From contig CAMLGG010000002.1 in the NCBI GenBank assembly GCA_946479475.1, forward strand, positions 1 to 64,000: a stretch of 64,000 bases of DNA. The letters are read 5' to 3'. The translations under genes were made by a program, and so were the position numbers. Source of the stretch: an uncultured Ideonella sp. Its GTDB lineage: Bacteria; Pseudomonadota; Gammaproteobacteria; Burkholderiales; Burkholderiaceae. The notes under the pieces are model-generated. The model searched no databases. It was not told the origin of the DNA and worked only from the letters and a program-made list of their open reading frames with translations. Shown piece by piece: positions 8,790 to 16,593 of the stretch (position 1 is the first letter of the stretch; every line of letters starts with the position of its first letter).

Positions 8790-8902
8790 CGCCATGGATG
8801 GACCAGGCAACAGACCACCGCGGGGGAGCCCCGCGGCACGAACCCGTTCACTCGGTGAACGGTTCGTCGAACCCTTGGACGGCGGCCGCCGGGCGATTAT
8901 GG
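8790..8902 (-). ncRNA. Candidate structured leader / msr-msd RNA of the reverse transcriptase
   Basis: Upstream of the reverse transcriptase and on its strand lie two strong hairpins. One has a 13-bp stem with a single bulge (8838-8867: ACGAAC, bulge, CGTTCAC, loop TCG, then the complement). The other has a perfect 8-bp stem (8818-8836, CCGCGGGG with a 3-base loop). A CATAAT hexamer (8896-8901, minus strand) could be a -10 element, without a convincing -35. Position and hairpin content fit a retron msr-msd. I could not find the long a1/a2 pair or place the branching guanosine, so the boundaries are approximate and the call is tentative. Confidence 0.4.
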
Positions 8903-9027
8903 GGCGAGGCGACGCCGGCCACGGCCATAAGCCGGCCTGATGGATGGCGGCCGATCGGCGATGGGCGCGGCGGGCGCGCAGTCCTACGATTGCCCCATCG
9001 TCACACCGTTGCCGAGAGGACATCGCC

Positions 9028-9915
9028 ATGCCACAGCTCGCCCGACTTGCCTTCGCCGCCGTTGCCGCGGCCGCGTGTACCGCCGCCCTGGCCGACTCCA
9101 CCCTCGACAAGGTGAAGGCCAGCGGCAGCATCACGGTGGCCTACCGCGAATCGTCGATCCCCTTCTCCTACCTCGGCGACAACGCGCAGCCCACCGGCTT
9201 CGGCTGGGAGATCTGCGGCCGGATCGTCGAGCAGGTGAAGAAGGCCACCGGCCGGGCGGACCTGAAGGTCGAGGCGCAGGCCGTCACCTCGCAGAACCGC
9301 ATCCCGCTGATGCAGAACGGCACCATCGACATCGAGTGCGGGTCGACCACCAACAACAGCGACCGTGCCCGCCAGGTGGCCTTCGCCATCAACTACTTCT
9401 ACACCGGCACCCGCTTGCTGGTGAAGACCGGCTCGCCGGTGAAATCCGTGGCCGACCTCAAGGGGCGCAAGGTCGTCTCCACCACCGGCACCACCAACCT
9501 GCAGGTGCTGCGCAAGCTCAACAACGACCGCGGCATCGGCTTCGACCTGCTGAGCGCGAAGGACCACGCCGAGTCGCTGCTGCTGGTGCAGACCGACCGC
9601 GCGGACGCCTTCGGCATGGACGACATCCTGCTCTACGGCCTGAGGGCCAGCGCCCGCAACCCGGCCGAGCTGGAGGTGGTGGGCGAGCCGATCCAGGTCG
9701 AGCCTTACGCGATCATGCTGCGCAAGGACGATCCGGCCTTCAAGAAGCTGGTCGACGATACGCTCGCCTCGCTGATGAAGAGCGGCGAATTCGAGGCGCT
9801 CTACCGCAAGTGGTTCCTCTCGCCCATCCCGCCCAAGGGCATCAACCTGAACGCGCCGATGAGCAAGGAGCTGCAGGACAACCTGAAGGCGCTGTCGGAC
9901 AAGCCGGCGATCTGA
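9028..9915 (+). CDS. Amino-acid ABC substrate-binding protein (GltI-like)
   Basis: 295 residues from ATG 9028, with AGAGGA upstream. It has a signal peptide (MPQLARLAFAAVAAAACTAALA-D), then the type II periplasmic binding fold of polar amino-acid receptors: VAYRESSIPFSYLGD, the arginine-containing ligand loop GSTTNNSDRARQVAFA and VSTTGTTNLQVLRKL. These features are typical of the glutamate/aspartate receptor family. No permease or ATPase genes follow; a racemase and an FAD oxidase do. It must use membrane components encoded elsewhere or act as an orphan receptor. The neighbours suggest an amino acid, possibly one also handled as the D-form. Confidence 0.9.
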   Translation: MPQLARLAFAAVAAAACTAALADSTLDKVKASGSITVAYRESSIPFSYLGDNAQPTGFGWEICGRIVEQVKKATGRADLKVEAQAVTSQNRIPLMQNGTIDIECGSTTNNSDRARQVAFAINYFYTGTRLLVKTGSPVKSVADLKGRKVVSTTGTTNLQVLRKLNNDRGIGFDLLSAKDHAESLLLVQTDRADAFGMDDILLYGLRASARNPAELEVVGEPIQVEPYAIMLRKDDPAFKKLVDDTLASLMKSGEFEALYRKWFLSPIPPKGINLNAPMSKELQDNLKALSDKPAI

Positions 9916-9924
9916 GCCGCCGCG

Positions 9925-10653
9925 ATGGACGAATCCCGCGTGCCCGGCGTCGTGGGCGTGCTCGGCGGCATGGGGCCGCTGGCGACCATCGACTTCCTGC
10001 GCAAGATGGTCGATGCCACGCCGGCCACGACCGACCAGGAGCACGTGCCTGTGGTCGTCAGCTCCATCCCCCAGGTGCCGGACCGCAACGAGGCCTTCCG
10101 CGGCACCGGGCCCTCGCCCCTGCAGGCGATGCTGGCCAGCGGCCGGCGCCTGGCCGATGCAGGCGCCGGCCTGGTCGTGATGCCGTGCAACACCGCCCAC
10201 CTCTGGTTCGACGAGCTTCAGCGCGAGCTGGGACTGCCGATGCTGCACCTCGTGGACGCGGCGATAGAGGACGCGCTGCAGGCCGGAAAGACCATCCCTC
10301 GTGTCGGCCTGCTGGCCACCGACGCCACGCTGGCCTCCGGCCTGTACCTCAACCGCCTGGCCGGCACGGTGCACTGGCTGTTGCCCACGGCGGCCGAGAT
10401 GCTGGAGCTGGTGATGCCCGGCATCGCGGCCGTCAAGGCCGGCCGGCTGGTGCTGGCCGGCGAGCTGCTGGCCGCCGCCGCGGGCCGGCTGGGCCAGCGT
10501 GGCGCCCGGGCGCTGGTGCTTGGCTGCACCGAGATCCCGCTGGTCCTCGACGATGCACGATCGCCGCTGCCGGTCATCGATGCCACGGCCTCGCTGGCCC
10601 GGCGTGCGGTGTGCTGGTCGCTGCGCCAGCGCGAAACGGCCACGACGTCGTGA
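9925..10653 (+). CDS. Aspartate/glutamate-type amino-acid racemase
   Basis: 242 residues of the cofactor-independent Asp/Glu racemase superfamily. The two catalytic cysteines are in place: C88 in MPCNTAH and C200 in LGCTEIPL. The N-terminal GVLGGMGPLAT loop is the family signature. The enzyme interconverts L- and D-amino acids (aspartate, glutamate or a broader set) by two-base proton transfer. It starts nine bases after the binding-protein gene and overlaps the next start (GTGA), so binding protein, racemase and FAD enzyme are likely one transcript. A role in using acidic or broad D-amino acids is inferred. Confidence 0.9.
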   Translation: MDESRVPGVVGVLGGMGPLATIDFLRKMVDATPATTDQEHVPVVVSSIPQVPDRNEAFRGTGPSPLQAMLASGRRLADAGAGLVVMPCNTAHLWFDELQRELGLPMLHLVDAAIEDALQAGKTIPRVGLLATDATLASGLYLNRLAGTVHWLLPTAAEMLELVMPGIAAVKAGRLVLAGELLAAAAGRLGQRGARALVLGCTEIPLVLDDARSPLPVIDATASLARRAVCWSLRQRETATTS

Positions 10654-11909
10654 CCTCTGCGCGCCATGCCTGCATCGTGGGCGCCGGCATTGTTGGCTGT
10701 GCCGCCGCCTACGCCCTGGGCCGCGAGGGCTGGCGCGTGACGCTGGTGGATGCGCAGGCGGCGCCAGGGCAGGGCGCAAGCCTGGCCAATGGCGCGCAGC
10801 TCAGCTACAGCTACGTCGAGCCCCTGGCCTCACCCGCGGCGCTGCGCGCGTTGCCGGCCTGGCTGCTCCAGCCCTCCGGCCCGGCACGCTGGCGGCCGCG
10901 AGGCGAGGCCGCGCACTGGACCTGGCTCGCACAGTTCGTGGCCGCGTGCACGACCGAGAGAATGCGCGGCACGACTGCAGCGCTGCTGGCGCTGTCCTTC
11001 CTGAGCCGGCTCACCCTTCATGCCTGGCTGGAAGAGCTCCCCGGCGCGGCCGAGGCGGCGCGACACGAGCGGCCCGGCAAGATCGTCGTCCATCGGGATG
11101 GCCGGGCGCGCGCTTCCGTCGAGGCCCAGCTCGCCTTCAAGCGCGCGCTGGGGTGCCAACAGCAGCTGCTGGGCAGCGATGAATGCGTGGCCATCGAGCC
11201 GGCGCTCTCCACCCTGGCCCGCGGGGGCATCGCCTTCGGTGTCTGGACGCCGGACGAGGAGGTGATCGACGGCCCGGTGCTGGCCGGCCGGCTGGCCCGC
11301 GCGAGCGGCGCCACGCTGCGCCTGGGCCGGTCGGCGATCGGCTTCGAGCCCGCAGGCGAGGCACCGCGAGCCTTGAGGCTGGACGACGGCAGCCGCGTCG
11401 AGGCCGAGCACTTCGTCATTGCCGCGGGGACGGCGAGCTCGTCCCTGCTGCGGCCGCTCGGCCATTCGCTGCCCATAGAGCCCGTCAAGGGCTACAGCAT
11501 CACGCTGCCGATCGTGGATGCCGCAGCCGCGCCGCGGGCCAGCATCACCGACATGGCCCGCAAGACGGTCTATGCGCGCCTGGGCGACCGGCTGCGGGTC
11601 GCCGGCTTCGCCGAGCTGGTCGGCTTCGACACCCGCATCTCGGCCGGCCGCATCGAGGCCCTGGTCGCGGCGGCGCAGGCCGCTTTCCCGGGCGCCTGCG
11701 AGGTGCGCGACGCCAACGCCTGGGCCGGCCTGAGGCCGGCCACGCCGAGCGGCCGGCCCTTCGTCGGGCGGACTCGCTGCCGCAACGTCTGGGTCGACAG
11801 CGGGCATGGTCCCCTGGGCCTGACGCTGGCGGCGGGCAGCGCGGAGTTGCTGGCCCGCCTGATGGCCGGCGACGCGCCGCCCATCGATCCCTTGCCCTTC
11901 GCGGGCTAG
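10650..11909 (+). CDS. FAD-dependent D-amino-acid dehydrogenase/oxidase (DadA-like)
   Basis: 419 residues; the GTG at 10650 overlaps the racemase stop. The N-terminal dinucleotide fold CIVGAGIVGCAAAYALGREG binds FAD. The DAO-family C-terminus has EPVKGYSITLP, WAGLRPATPSGRPFVGR and SGHGPLGLTLAAGSAELLA, as in DadA. Members deaminate D-amino acids to 2-oxo acids, passing electrons to the respiratory chain or oxygen. Next to a racemase it would let the cell burn either enantiomer. It ends four bases into the 3' end of the LysR gene on the other strand. Confidence 0.88.
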   Translation: MTSARHACIVGAGIVGCAAAYALGREGWRVTLVDAQAAPGQGASLANGAQLSYSYVEPLASPAALRALPAWLLQPSGPARWRPRGEAAHWTWLAQFVAACTTERMRGTTAALLALSFLSRLTLHAWLEELPGAAEAARHERPGKIVVHRDGRARASVEAQLAFKRALGCQQQLLGSDECVAIEPALSTLARGGIAFGVWTPDEEVIDGPVLAGRLARASGATLRLGRSAIGFEPAGEAPRALRLDDGSRVEAEHFVIAAGTASSSLLRPLGHSLPIEPVKGYSITLPIVDAAAAPRASITDMARKTVYARLGDRLRVAGFAELVGFDTRISAGRIEALVAAAQAAFPGACEVRDANAWAGLRPATPSGRPFVGRTRCRNVWVDSGHGPLGLTLAAGSAELLARLMAGDAPPIDPLPFAG

Positions 11910-12796
11910 TCGCCCGCGCCCGTCACCTTGCGGAAGGCCGCGAGGAAGGCCGCCACCGGCCGGGGCGAACGCACGCCCTGCGGCAGGAGGGCGCGCACTT
12001 CGACGGGCACCTCGGGCAGCAGCGAACGCACGTGCAGCAGGCTGCAGCGGCTGGCCTGGGCGGTGAACGAGTCGATGATGGCCGGGCCGAAGCCCTGCTC
12101 GGCGAGGACCATCGCGATGTGGTGCGTCTGCACCGTGATGCCCGACTGGGGCGAGAGGCCGAAACGCGCCCACTGGTCCGCCAGCATGGCCCCGAGCGGG
12201 TCGCGCTCGTCGATGCGGATGAAGGGTGCGCGCAGCACCTCCTCCAGCGCGACGGTCGTGCGGCGATCGGCCCCGGCGCTGCCCACGCGCGACACGCACA
12301 CCAGCCGCCCCACGGCGACCTTCTCTTCATGCAGCATCGGGTGCGAACTGCTGCCGTAGACGATGCCCACGTCGCCCTCCTGCAGCGCGATTGCGCGCGC
12401 GATCTCGGCGGAGTGCAGGGTCTTGATGGCGACCGGCATGTCGGGATGCCGCTTGCGGAAGATCTCCAGTGCCGAGGGCAGGGCGCTCACCGCCAGGGAC
12501 GGCACGACCAGCACCCGCAGCGGGCTCCCCTCGCCGCTGCCCAGCGCGGTGGCCAGCCGCCGCACGGACTCCAGTTGCGACATCAGGCGCTGCACTTCCG
12601 GGTACAGCGCCTGGCCCTCGCGCGTGGGCACCAGCCGGTTGCGCTGGCGCGTGAAGAGCGCGTAGCCCAGCTGCGCCTCGGCGCTTTGCAGTGTCTGCGT
12701 CACCGCCGGCTGGGTCACGTGCAGCAGCTTCGCCGCCGCGCTGACGCTGCCGGTCAGCATCACGGCATTGAAGACCTCGATGTGCTTGAGCCGCAC
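11906..12796 (-). CDS. LysR-family transcriptional regulator
   Basis: 296 residues from a GTG at 12796 (VRLKHIEVFNAVMLTGSVSA), the normal LysR N-terminus. An upstream in-frame ATG would add a cysteine-rich stretch read from inside the LysE gene and is rejected. Helix-turn-helix at about residues 15-60 (AAAKLLHVTQPAVTQTLQSAEAQLG), then the two-lobed effector domain with VAIKTLHSAEIARAIALQEGDVGIVYG. It lies ten bases behind the LysE-type gene, so the two are co-transcribed. It probably controls the exporter and perhaps the converging D-amino-acid genes, though those do not share a promoter with it. Confidence 0.92.
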   Translation of the reverse strand: MRLKHIEVFNAVMLTGSVSAAAKLLHVTQPAVTQTLQSAEAQLGYALFTRQRNRLVPTREGQALYPEVQRLMSQLESVRRLATALGSGEGSPLRVLVVPSLAVSALPSALEIFRKRHPDMPVAIKTLHSAEIARAIALQEGDVGIVYGSSSHPMLHEEKVAVGRLVCVSRVGSAGADRRTTVALEEVLRAPFIRIDERDPLGAMLADQWARFGLSPQSGITVQTHHIAMVLAEQGFGPAIIDSFTAQASRCSLLHVRSLLPEVPVEVRALLPQGVRSPRPVAAFLAAFRKVTGAGD

Positions 12797-12806
12797 GGGC
12801 ACCGGC

Positions 12807-13457
12807 TCAGGCAGCCGCGTGGCGCCGGTAGAAGAGCAGCGAGCCGGACAGCACGAGCAGGGCTGTGCCGCAGCACCGGTCCATCCACAGCACCGCCCGC
12901 CTGCGCAGCAGCCGGACGGCATGCGCGCCCAGCGCGGCATAGGCGAACATCACGGCGAAATCGAGTGCCGCGAAGACGATGCCGATGGCGAGGTACTGCG
13001 GCCACTGGGGCACGGCGGGGTCGATGAACTGCGGCATCAGCGCCGAGCAGAACAAGTAGCCCTTGGGATTGGTGACGGCGACCAGGAAGCTCTTGCCGAA
13101 GACCGAGCGCGCCCTGGCCTCGCCCGGCGCCGCCACGTCCGCGGCGGCGGCGGCCGCGGCAAGGTCCAGCCCCCCTTTGGACCTCAGCAAGCGCCAGCCC
13201 AGCCAGGCCAGGTAGGCGGCGCCGACCCACTTCAGGACCGAGAACCAGAACTCCGACGCCGCGAGCAGCGCACCGAGTCCCAGGGCCACGGCGCCCACCA
13301 GCACGAAGTCGGATGCCACCGCGCCGAACATCCCGGCGACCGAGCGGCGCAGGCCCAAGCGGGAACCGTTGGCCAGCGCCAGGAGCACGGTCGGGCCGGG
13401 CGTGGCGATGGCGATCAGGGCGACGAGGCTGAAGGCGAGCAGGGTGGTGGCGTGCAT
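12807..13457 (-). CDS. LysE/RhtB-family amino-acid exporter
   Basis: 216 residues with about six hydrophobic segments. The family motif ATPGPTVLLALANGSRLGLRRS lies near residue 20, with FLVAVTNPKGYLFCSALMPQF in the middle. These inner-membrane proteins export amino acids such as lysine, arginine, threonine or homoserine. An unusual alanine-rich loop (LAAAAAAADVAAPG) precedes the second half. Together with the LysR gene just downstream and the racemase/oxidase genes facing it, it suggests control of the level of one amino acid; which one is unknown. Confidence 0.9.
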   Translation of the reverse strand: MHATTLLAFSLVALIAIATPGPTVLLALANGSRLGLRRSVAGMFGAVASDFVLVGAVALGLGALLAASEFWFSVLKWVGAAYLAWLGWRLLRSKGGLDLAAAAAAADVAAPGEARARSVFGKSFLVAVTNPKGYLFCSALMPQFIDPAVPQWPQYLAIGIVFAALDFAVMFAYAALGAHAVRLLRRRAVLWMDRCCGTALLVLSGSLLFYRRHAAA

Positions 13458-13502
13458 GGGGCGGATTGAAGCACGACGCCCGGCCCCGCCTTCACGTGAC
13501 GC

Positions 13503-14339
13503 TCATCCGGCGGCTTCGAAGTCGGTCGACACGCTGAGCGGGCGCCATCGCAGGTCGGCCGCGGCCTTCTCCCGCTCGGCGGCCTCCACGATGCGCACGG
13601 CGTCGCTGCCGAGCAGCAGCCGCAGCGGCGGCTCGTCCATGGCCGCCACTCGGAGCAGGAGCGCCGCCGCCCGCGCCGGATCGCCCGGCTGCCGGCCGTC
13701 GTAGCGGCGTTGGAAGCGCGCCGCGGCGCCGACCGTCGCGTCGTAGGCCGGATCGCCTTCGCTCAGGCTCGTCGAGGCGCCGGCGAAGCCGGTGCGAAAG
13801 CCGCCCGGCTCGACGATGGTCACCTTGATTCCCAGTGGCCCGACCTCCTTGGCGAGCACTTCGGAGAAGCCCTCCACGCCCCACTTGGCCGCGCTGTAGG
13901 GCGCCCTGCCGATCGAACCGACCCGGCCGCCGACGGAGGAGAACTGGATGAAGTGCCCGGACCCCTGCGCACGCATGATCGGCAAGGCCGCCTTCGTCAC
14001 GATGATGGTGCCGAAGAGGTTGGCCTCGATCTGCCGGCGGAAGGAGGACAGCGGCGTGTTCTCTATCGGCGCCATGTCGCCGTAGCCGGCGTTGTTCACG
14101 ACGACGTCGATGCGGCCGAAGGCGTCCAGGGCGGCCTGCATCGAAGCCGCGACCGCTTGCTCGTCGGTGACGTCGGCCGCCACGGCGCGGATGTTGCGGC
14201 CATGGGCGTGCACGAGGTCCGCGAGCCTGTCCGGTTCGCGTGCGGTCGCGACGAGGCGGTCGCCCGCCGCCAGCACGGCTTCGGCCAGCGATCGGCCCAT
14301 GCCCCGCGACGATCCTGTCACCAGCCAGGTGCGTGCCAT
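13503..14339 (-). CDS. Short-chain dehydrogenase/reductase
   Basis: 278 residues, classical SDR fold. Cofactor motif TGSSRGMG at 8-15, NNAG at about 82-85, catalytic serine near 134, Y148 and K152 (YSAAK). R34 after the second strand (TAREPDR) favours NADP. The substrate lobe is typical of the retinol/sterol-dehydrogenase-like SDRs that bacteria carry in many copies. It follows the Tat-signal hydrolase gene on the same strand by thirteen bases, so the two are likely co-transcribed from the divergent promoter region at 15379-15493. Substrate not predictable. Confidence 0.92.
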   Translation of the reverse strand: MARTWLVTGSSRGMGRSLAEAVLAAGDRLVATAREPDRLADLVHAHGRNIRAVAADVTDEQAVAASMQAALDAFGRIDVVVNNAGYGDMAPIENTPLSSFRRQIEANLFGTIIVTKAALPIMRAQGSGHFIQFSSVGGRVGSIGRAPYSAAKWGVEGFSEVLAKEVGPLGIKVTIVEPGGFRTGFAGASTSLSEGDPAYDATVGAAARFQRRYDGRQPGDPARAAALLLRVAAMDEPPLRLLLGSDAVRIVEAAEREKAAADLRWRPLSVSTDFEAAG

Positions 14340-14352
14340 GTCTGCTCCTCGA

Positions 14353-15378
14353 TCAAAGCCGCGTCACGTCGAGCACGGCCTGCGCGAACGCGGCCGGCGC
14401 TTCCTGCGGCAGGTTGTGGCCGATGCCGCCTTCCAGGTTGCGGTGCTGGTACCTGCCGGTGAACTTGCGGGCGTAGACGGCTGGATCCGGATGCGGGGCG
14501 CCGTTGGCGTCGCCCTCCATGGTGATGGAGGGGACGGCGACGTCCGGTGCGGCGGCCAGCCTGGCCTCGATCGCGTCGAAGCGCGACTCGCCCTCGGCCA
14601 GGCCGATGCGCCAGCGGTAGTTGTGGACGACGATGGCCACGTGGTCGGGGTTGTCGAACGAGCGGGCACTGCGCTGGTATGTCTCGTCGTCGAAGCGCCA
14701 GCGGGGCGAGGCCTGCTGCCAGATGAACCGGTTGAAGGCGGCGGGGTCGGCGGCGTAGCCGTCGCGGCCGCGGTCGGTGGCGAAGTAGGACTGGTACCAC
14801 CAGGCGAACTCGGCGGCGGGCGGCAGCGGCTTCGCGTTGGCCTTCGGGTTGCCGATCAGGTAGCCGCTCACCGACACCAGGCCCGTCACCCGCTCCGGCC
14901 AGATCGCCGCGATGATGCACGCCGTCCGTGCGCCCCAGTCGAAGGCGCCGAGCACGGCGGAGCGGATCTGCAGCGCGTCCATCAGGGCGACGATGTCCTG
15001 CGCGACGGCCGCCTGCTGGCCGTTGCGAGGCGTCTGCGACGAAAGGAACCGCGTGCCGCCGTAGCCGCGCAGGAAGGGAACGATGACGCGGTAGCCGGCG
15101 GCGGCGAGCCGGGGGGCGACGTCGACGAAGGCGTGGATGTCGTACGGCCAGCCGTGCAAGAGGATGGCGACCGGGCCTTGCGCTGGCCCCGCTTCGGCGT
15201 ACTCGACCAGGAGGTCGCCGGCACGGATCGTCTTCAGGGGCTTGAAGCCGGCGGGCGAGGCCGCGTGGGCCCGCGACGACGCGGGCAGCAGCATGCCGGC
15301 CTGGATGCCGACGAGCGTGGCCGAGGCGCTGCGGATGAAGCCGCGGCGGTTCAAGGAGGAGGGGTCGATGAGGTTCAT
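14353..15378 (-). CDS. Tat-exported alpha/beta hydrolase (epoxide hydrolase/dehalogenase-like)
   Basis: 341 residues. The N-terminus carries a twin-arginine signal (NRRGFIRSASATLVG, then a hydrophobic stretch ending SRAHA-A), so the enzyme should be folded before export to the periplasm. The oxyanion motif HGWPYD lies at about 75-80, the nucleophile is an aspartate (D147 in GAFDWGAR) and the catalytic histidine is H321 (GGIGHNLP). An Asp nucleophile followed by Trp is the hallmark of epoxide hydrolases and haloalkane dehalogenases rather than esterases. Divergent from the LysR gene at 15494, its probable regulator. Confidence 0.88.
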   Translation of the reverse strand: MNLIDPSSLNRRGFIRSASATLVGIQAGMLLPASSRAHAASPAGFKPLKTIRAGDLLVEYAEAGPAQGPVAILLHGWPYDIHAFVDVAPRLAAAGYRVIVPFLRGYGGTRFLSSQTPRNGQQAAVAQDIVALMDALQIRSAVLGAFDWGARTACIIAAIWPERVTGLVSVSGYLIGNPKANAKPLPPAAEFAWWYQSYFATDRGRDGYAADPAAFNRFIWQQASPRWRFDDETYQRSARSFDNPDHVAIVVHNYRWRIGLAEGESRFDAIEARLAAAPDVAVPSITMEGDANGAPHPDPAVYARKFTGRYQHRNLEGGIGHNLPQEAPAAFAQAVLDVTRL

Positions 15379-15411
15379 GGCCGTTCGCGATGGGAGGGGT
15401 GATGCGGCGGA

Positions 15412-15439
15412 TTGTTCGGGCTAGCATCCGTTCGAACAA
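15412..15439. promoter_or_regulatory. Candidate LysR operator between divergent genes
   Basis: TTGTTCG (15412-15418) and CGAACAA (15433-15439) form a perfect inverted repeat separated by 14 bases. It lies between the divergent hydrolase and LysR genes. The dyad and location fit autoregulation by the LysR protein; this is inference. Confidence 0.5.
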
Positions 15440-15493
15440 CAGCAATCTGCGACTCATTTCGTTGCCTGACGGGCAACGCAGGAAAGGACGGCC

Positions 15494-16411
15494 ATGAGAG
15501 AGATCAACCAGAAGCGCCTGCGCTACTTCCGCGAGGTGCTGCGGCACGGCTCGATCCGCGGCGCGGCGGATGCGCTCAACACGGCGCCGTCGGTGATCAC
15601 GCGGCAGGTCACGCTGCTGGAGGAAGAGCTGGGCCTGGTACTCTTCGAGCGGCAGCCGCGCGGGGTGCGGCCCACCGAGGCCGCCTCGCACCTGCTCGAG
15701 TACTGGCGCGGCTGCCAGGCGCACCAGGAGCAGCTGGCCGAGCGACTGCGGGCCATCGAGTCCATGGACGCAGGCACGGTGCGCATCGTGGCCAGCGAGG
15801 GCTTCGTGGACGGCCTGATGGAGCAGGTCGTGGGCCGCTTCTGCGCCGCCCATCCAGGGCTGTCGGTGGAGCTCGATGCAGCGCCCGTCAGCGACCTCGT
15901 CGCCGCCTTGCTGGACGACGCTGCGCACATCGGCCTGGCTTACAACCCGCCGGCCGACACCCGCCTGGAGACCGTCGCCAGCGCGGCGGCGCCCGCGAAG
16001 GCGCTCGTGCGCAAGGGCCATCCGCTGACGCAGGTGGCCGGCCCGCTGCGCGTCAGGCACCTCCTCGACTACCCGCTGGGCCTCATGCCGGCGGGCTATG
16101 GCGTGGGGCGGCTCGTCGAGCTCCTCGAGTACGCCGAGCACCTGAAGCTGCGGCCGAGCTTCACGAGCAATTCGGTCGCGGCCCTCAAGCGTTTCGTCAG
16201 GACGACCGACGGCGTGACGCTGATCGGAGCGGGGCTGGCCGCCGAGAAGGAGATCAAGGCGGGGCAGCTGGTGGCGCTGGACCTGGCACACCCCTTGTGC
16301 CGGTCCGCCAAGGTCGGGCTGCTGGCGCGCCGCGGCCGGCCGCTGTCGGCCGCCGCGAGCGGCCTGCTCGCCGGCATCCAGTCGCGCTTCTCGGTGTTCG
16401 GCGGGCGGTAG
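15494..16411 (+). CDS. LysR-family transcriptional regulator
   Basis: 305 residues. The N-terminal helix-turn-helix ([22 protein letters not shown], then [17 protein letters not shown]) is canonical. The effector domain begins near [14 protein letters not shown] and resembles LysR proteins next to hydrolase or dehydrogenase operons. GGAAAGGA lies ahead of the ATG. It is divergent from the hydrolase/SDR pair and sits 183 bases upstream of the E1 operon on the same strand, so either could be its target. The dyad at 15412-15439 favours the hydrolase side. Confidence 0.92.
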   Translation: MREINQKRLRYFREVLRHGSIRGAADALNTAPSVITRQVTLLEEELGLVLFERQPRGVRPTEAASHLLEYWRGCQAHQEQLAERLRAIESMDAGTVRIVASEGFVDGLMEQVVGRFCAAHPGLSVELDAAPVSDLVAALLDDAAHIGLAYNPPADTRLETVASAAAPAKALVRKGHPLTQVAGPLRVRHLLDYPLGLMPAGYGVGRLVELLEYAEHLKLRPSFTSNSVAALKRFVRTTDGVTLIGAGLAAEKEIKAGQLVALDLAHPLCRSAKVGLLARRGRPLSAAASGLLAGIQSRFSVFGGR

Positions 16412-16593
16412 CGGGCCGCCCGCCCGCTGGCAGACGCTGCACTTCGCGGCTGCGGGCCGTGCCAGCCGCATTGCGAATGCTCAATAACTGGGCCATGGAC
16501 CAGGACTAGCCTGCTTCGTCGGTGCTTCGACGTCGGCTGCCGCGAAGAAGCAATGCCACCGGCCGGCAGCGTGCGAGCAACCAGGAGCGAGAC

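Noticed and set aside
8794..8947. Direct repeat ATGGATGG (8794-8801 and 8940-8947) flanking the RT leader, as a target-site duplication
   Set aside because: Only 8 bases, it would not enclose the RT gene, and the repeat lies in low-complexity GGATG-rich sequence; no transposase is present.
8790..8949. a1/a2 retron pairing CGCCAT (8944-8949) with ATGGCG (8790-8795), minus strand
   Set aside because: Only six pairs with mismatches on both sides, too short to claim; kept only as a weak hint.
16412..16593. Sigma-54 promoter ahead of the E1 operon (TGGCAGACGCTGCAC)
   Set aside because: GG and GC are 8 bases apart where 10 are required, so it does not fit the -24/-12 spacing.
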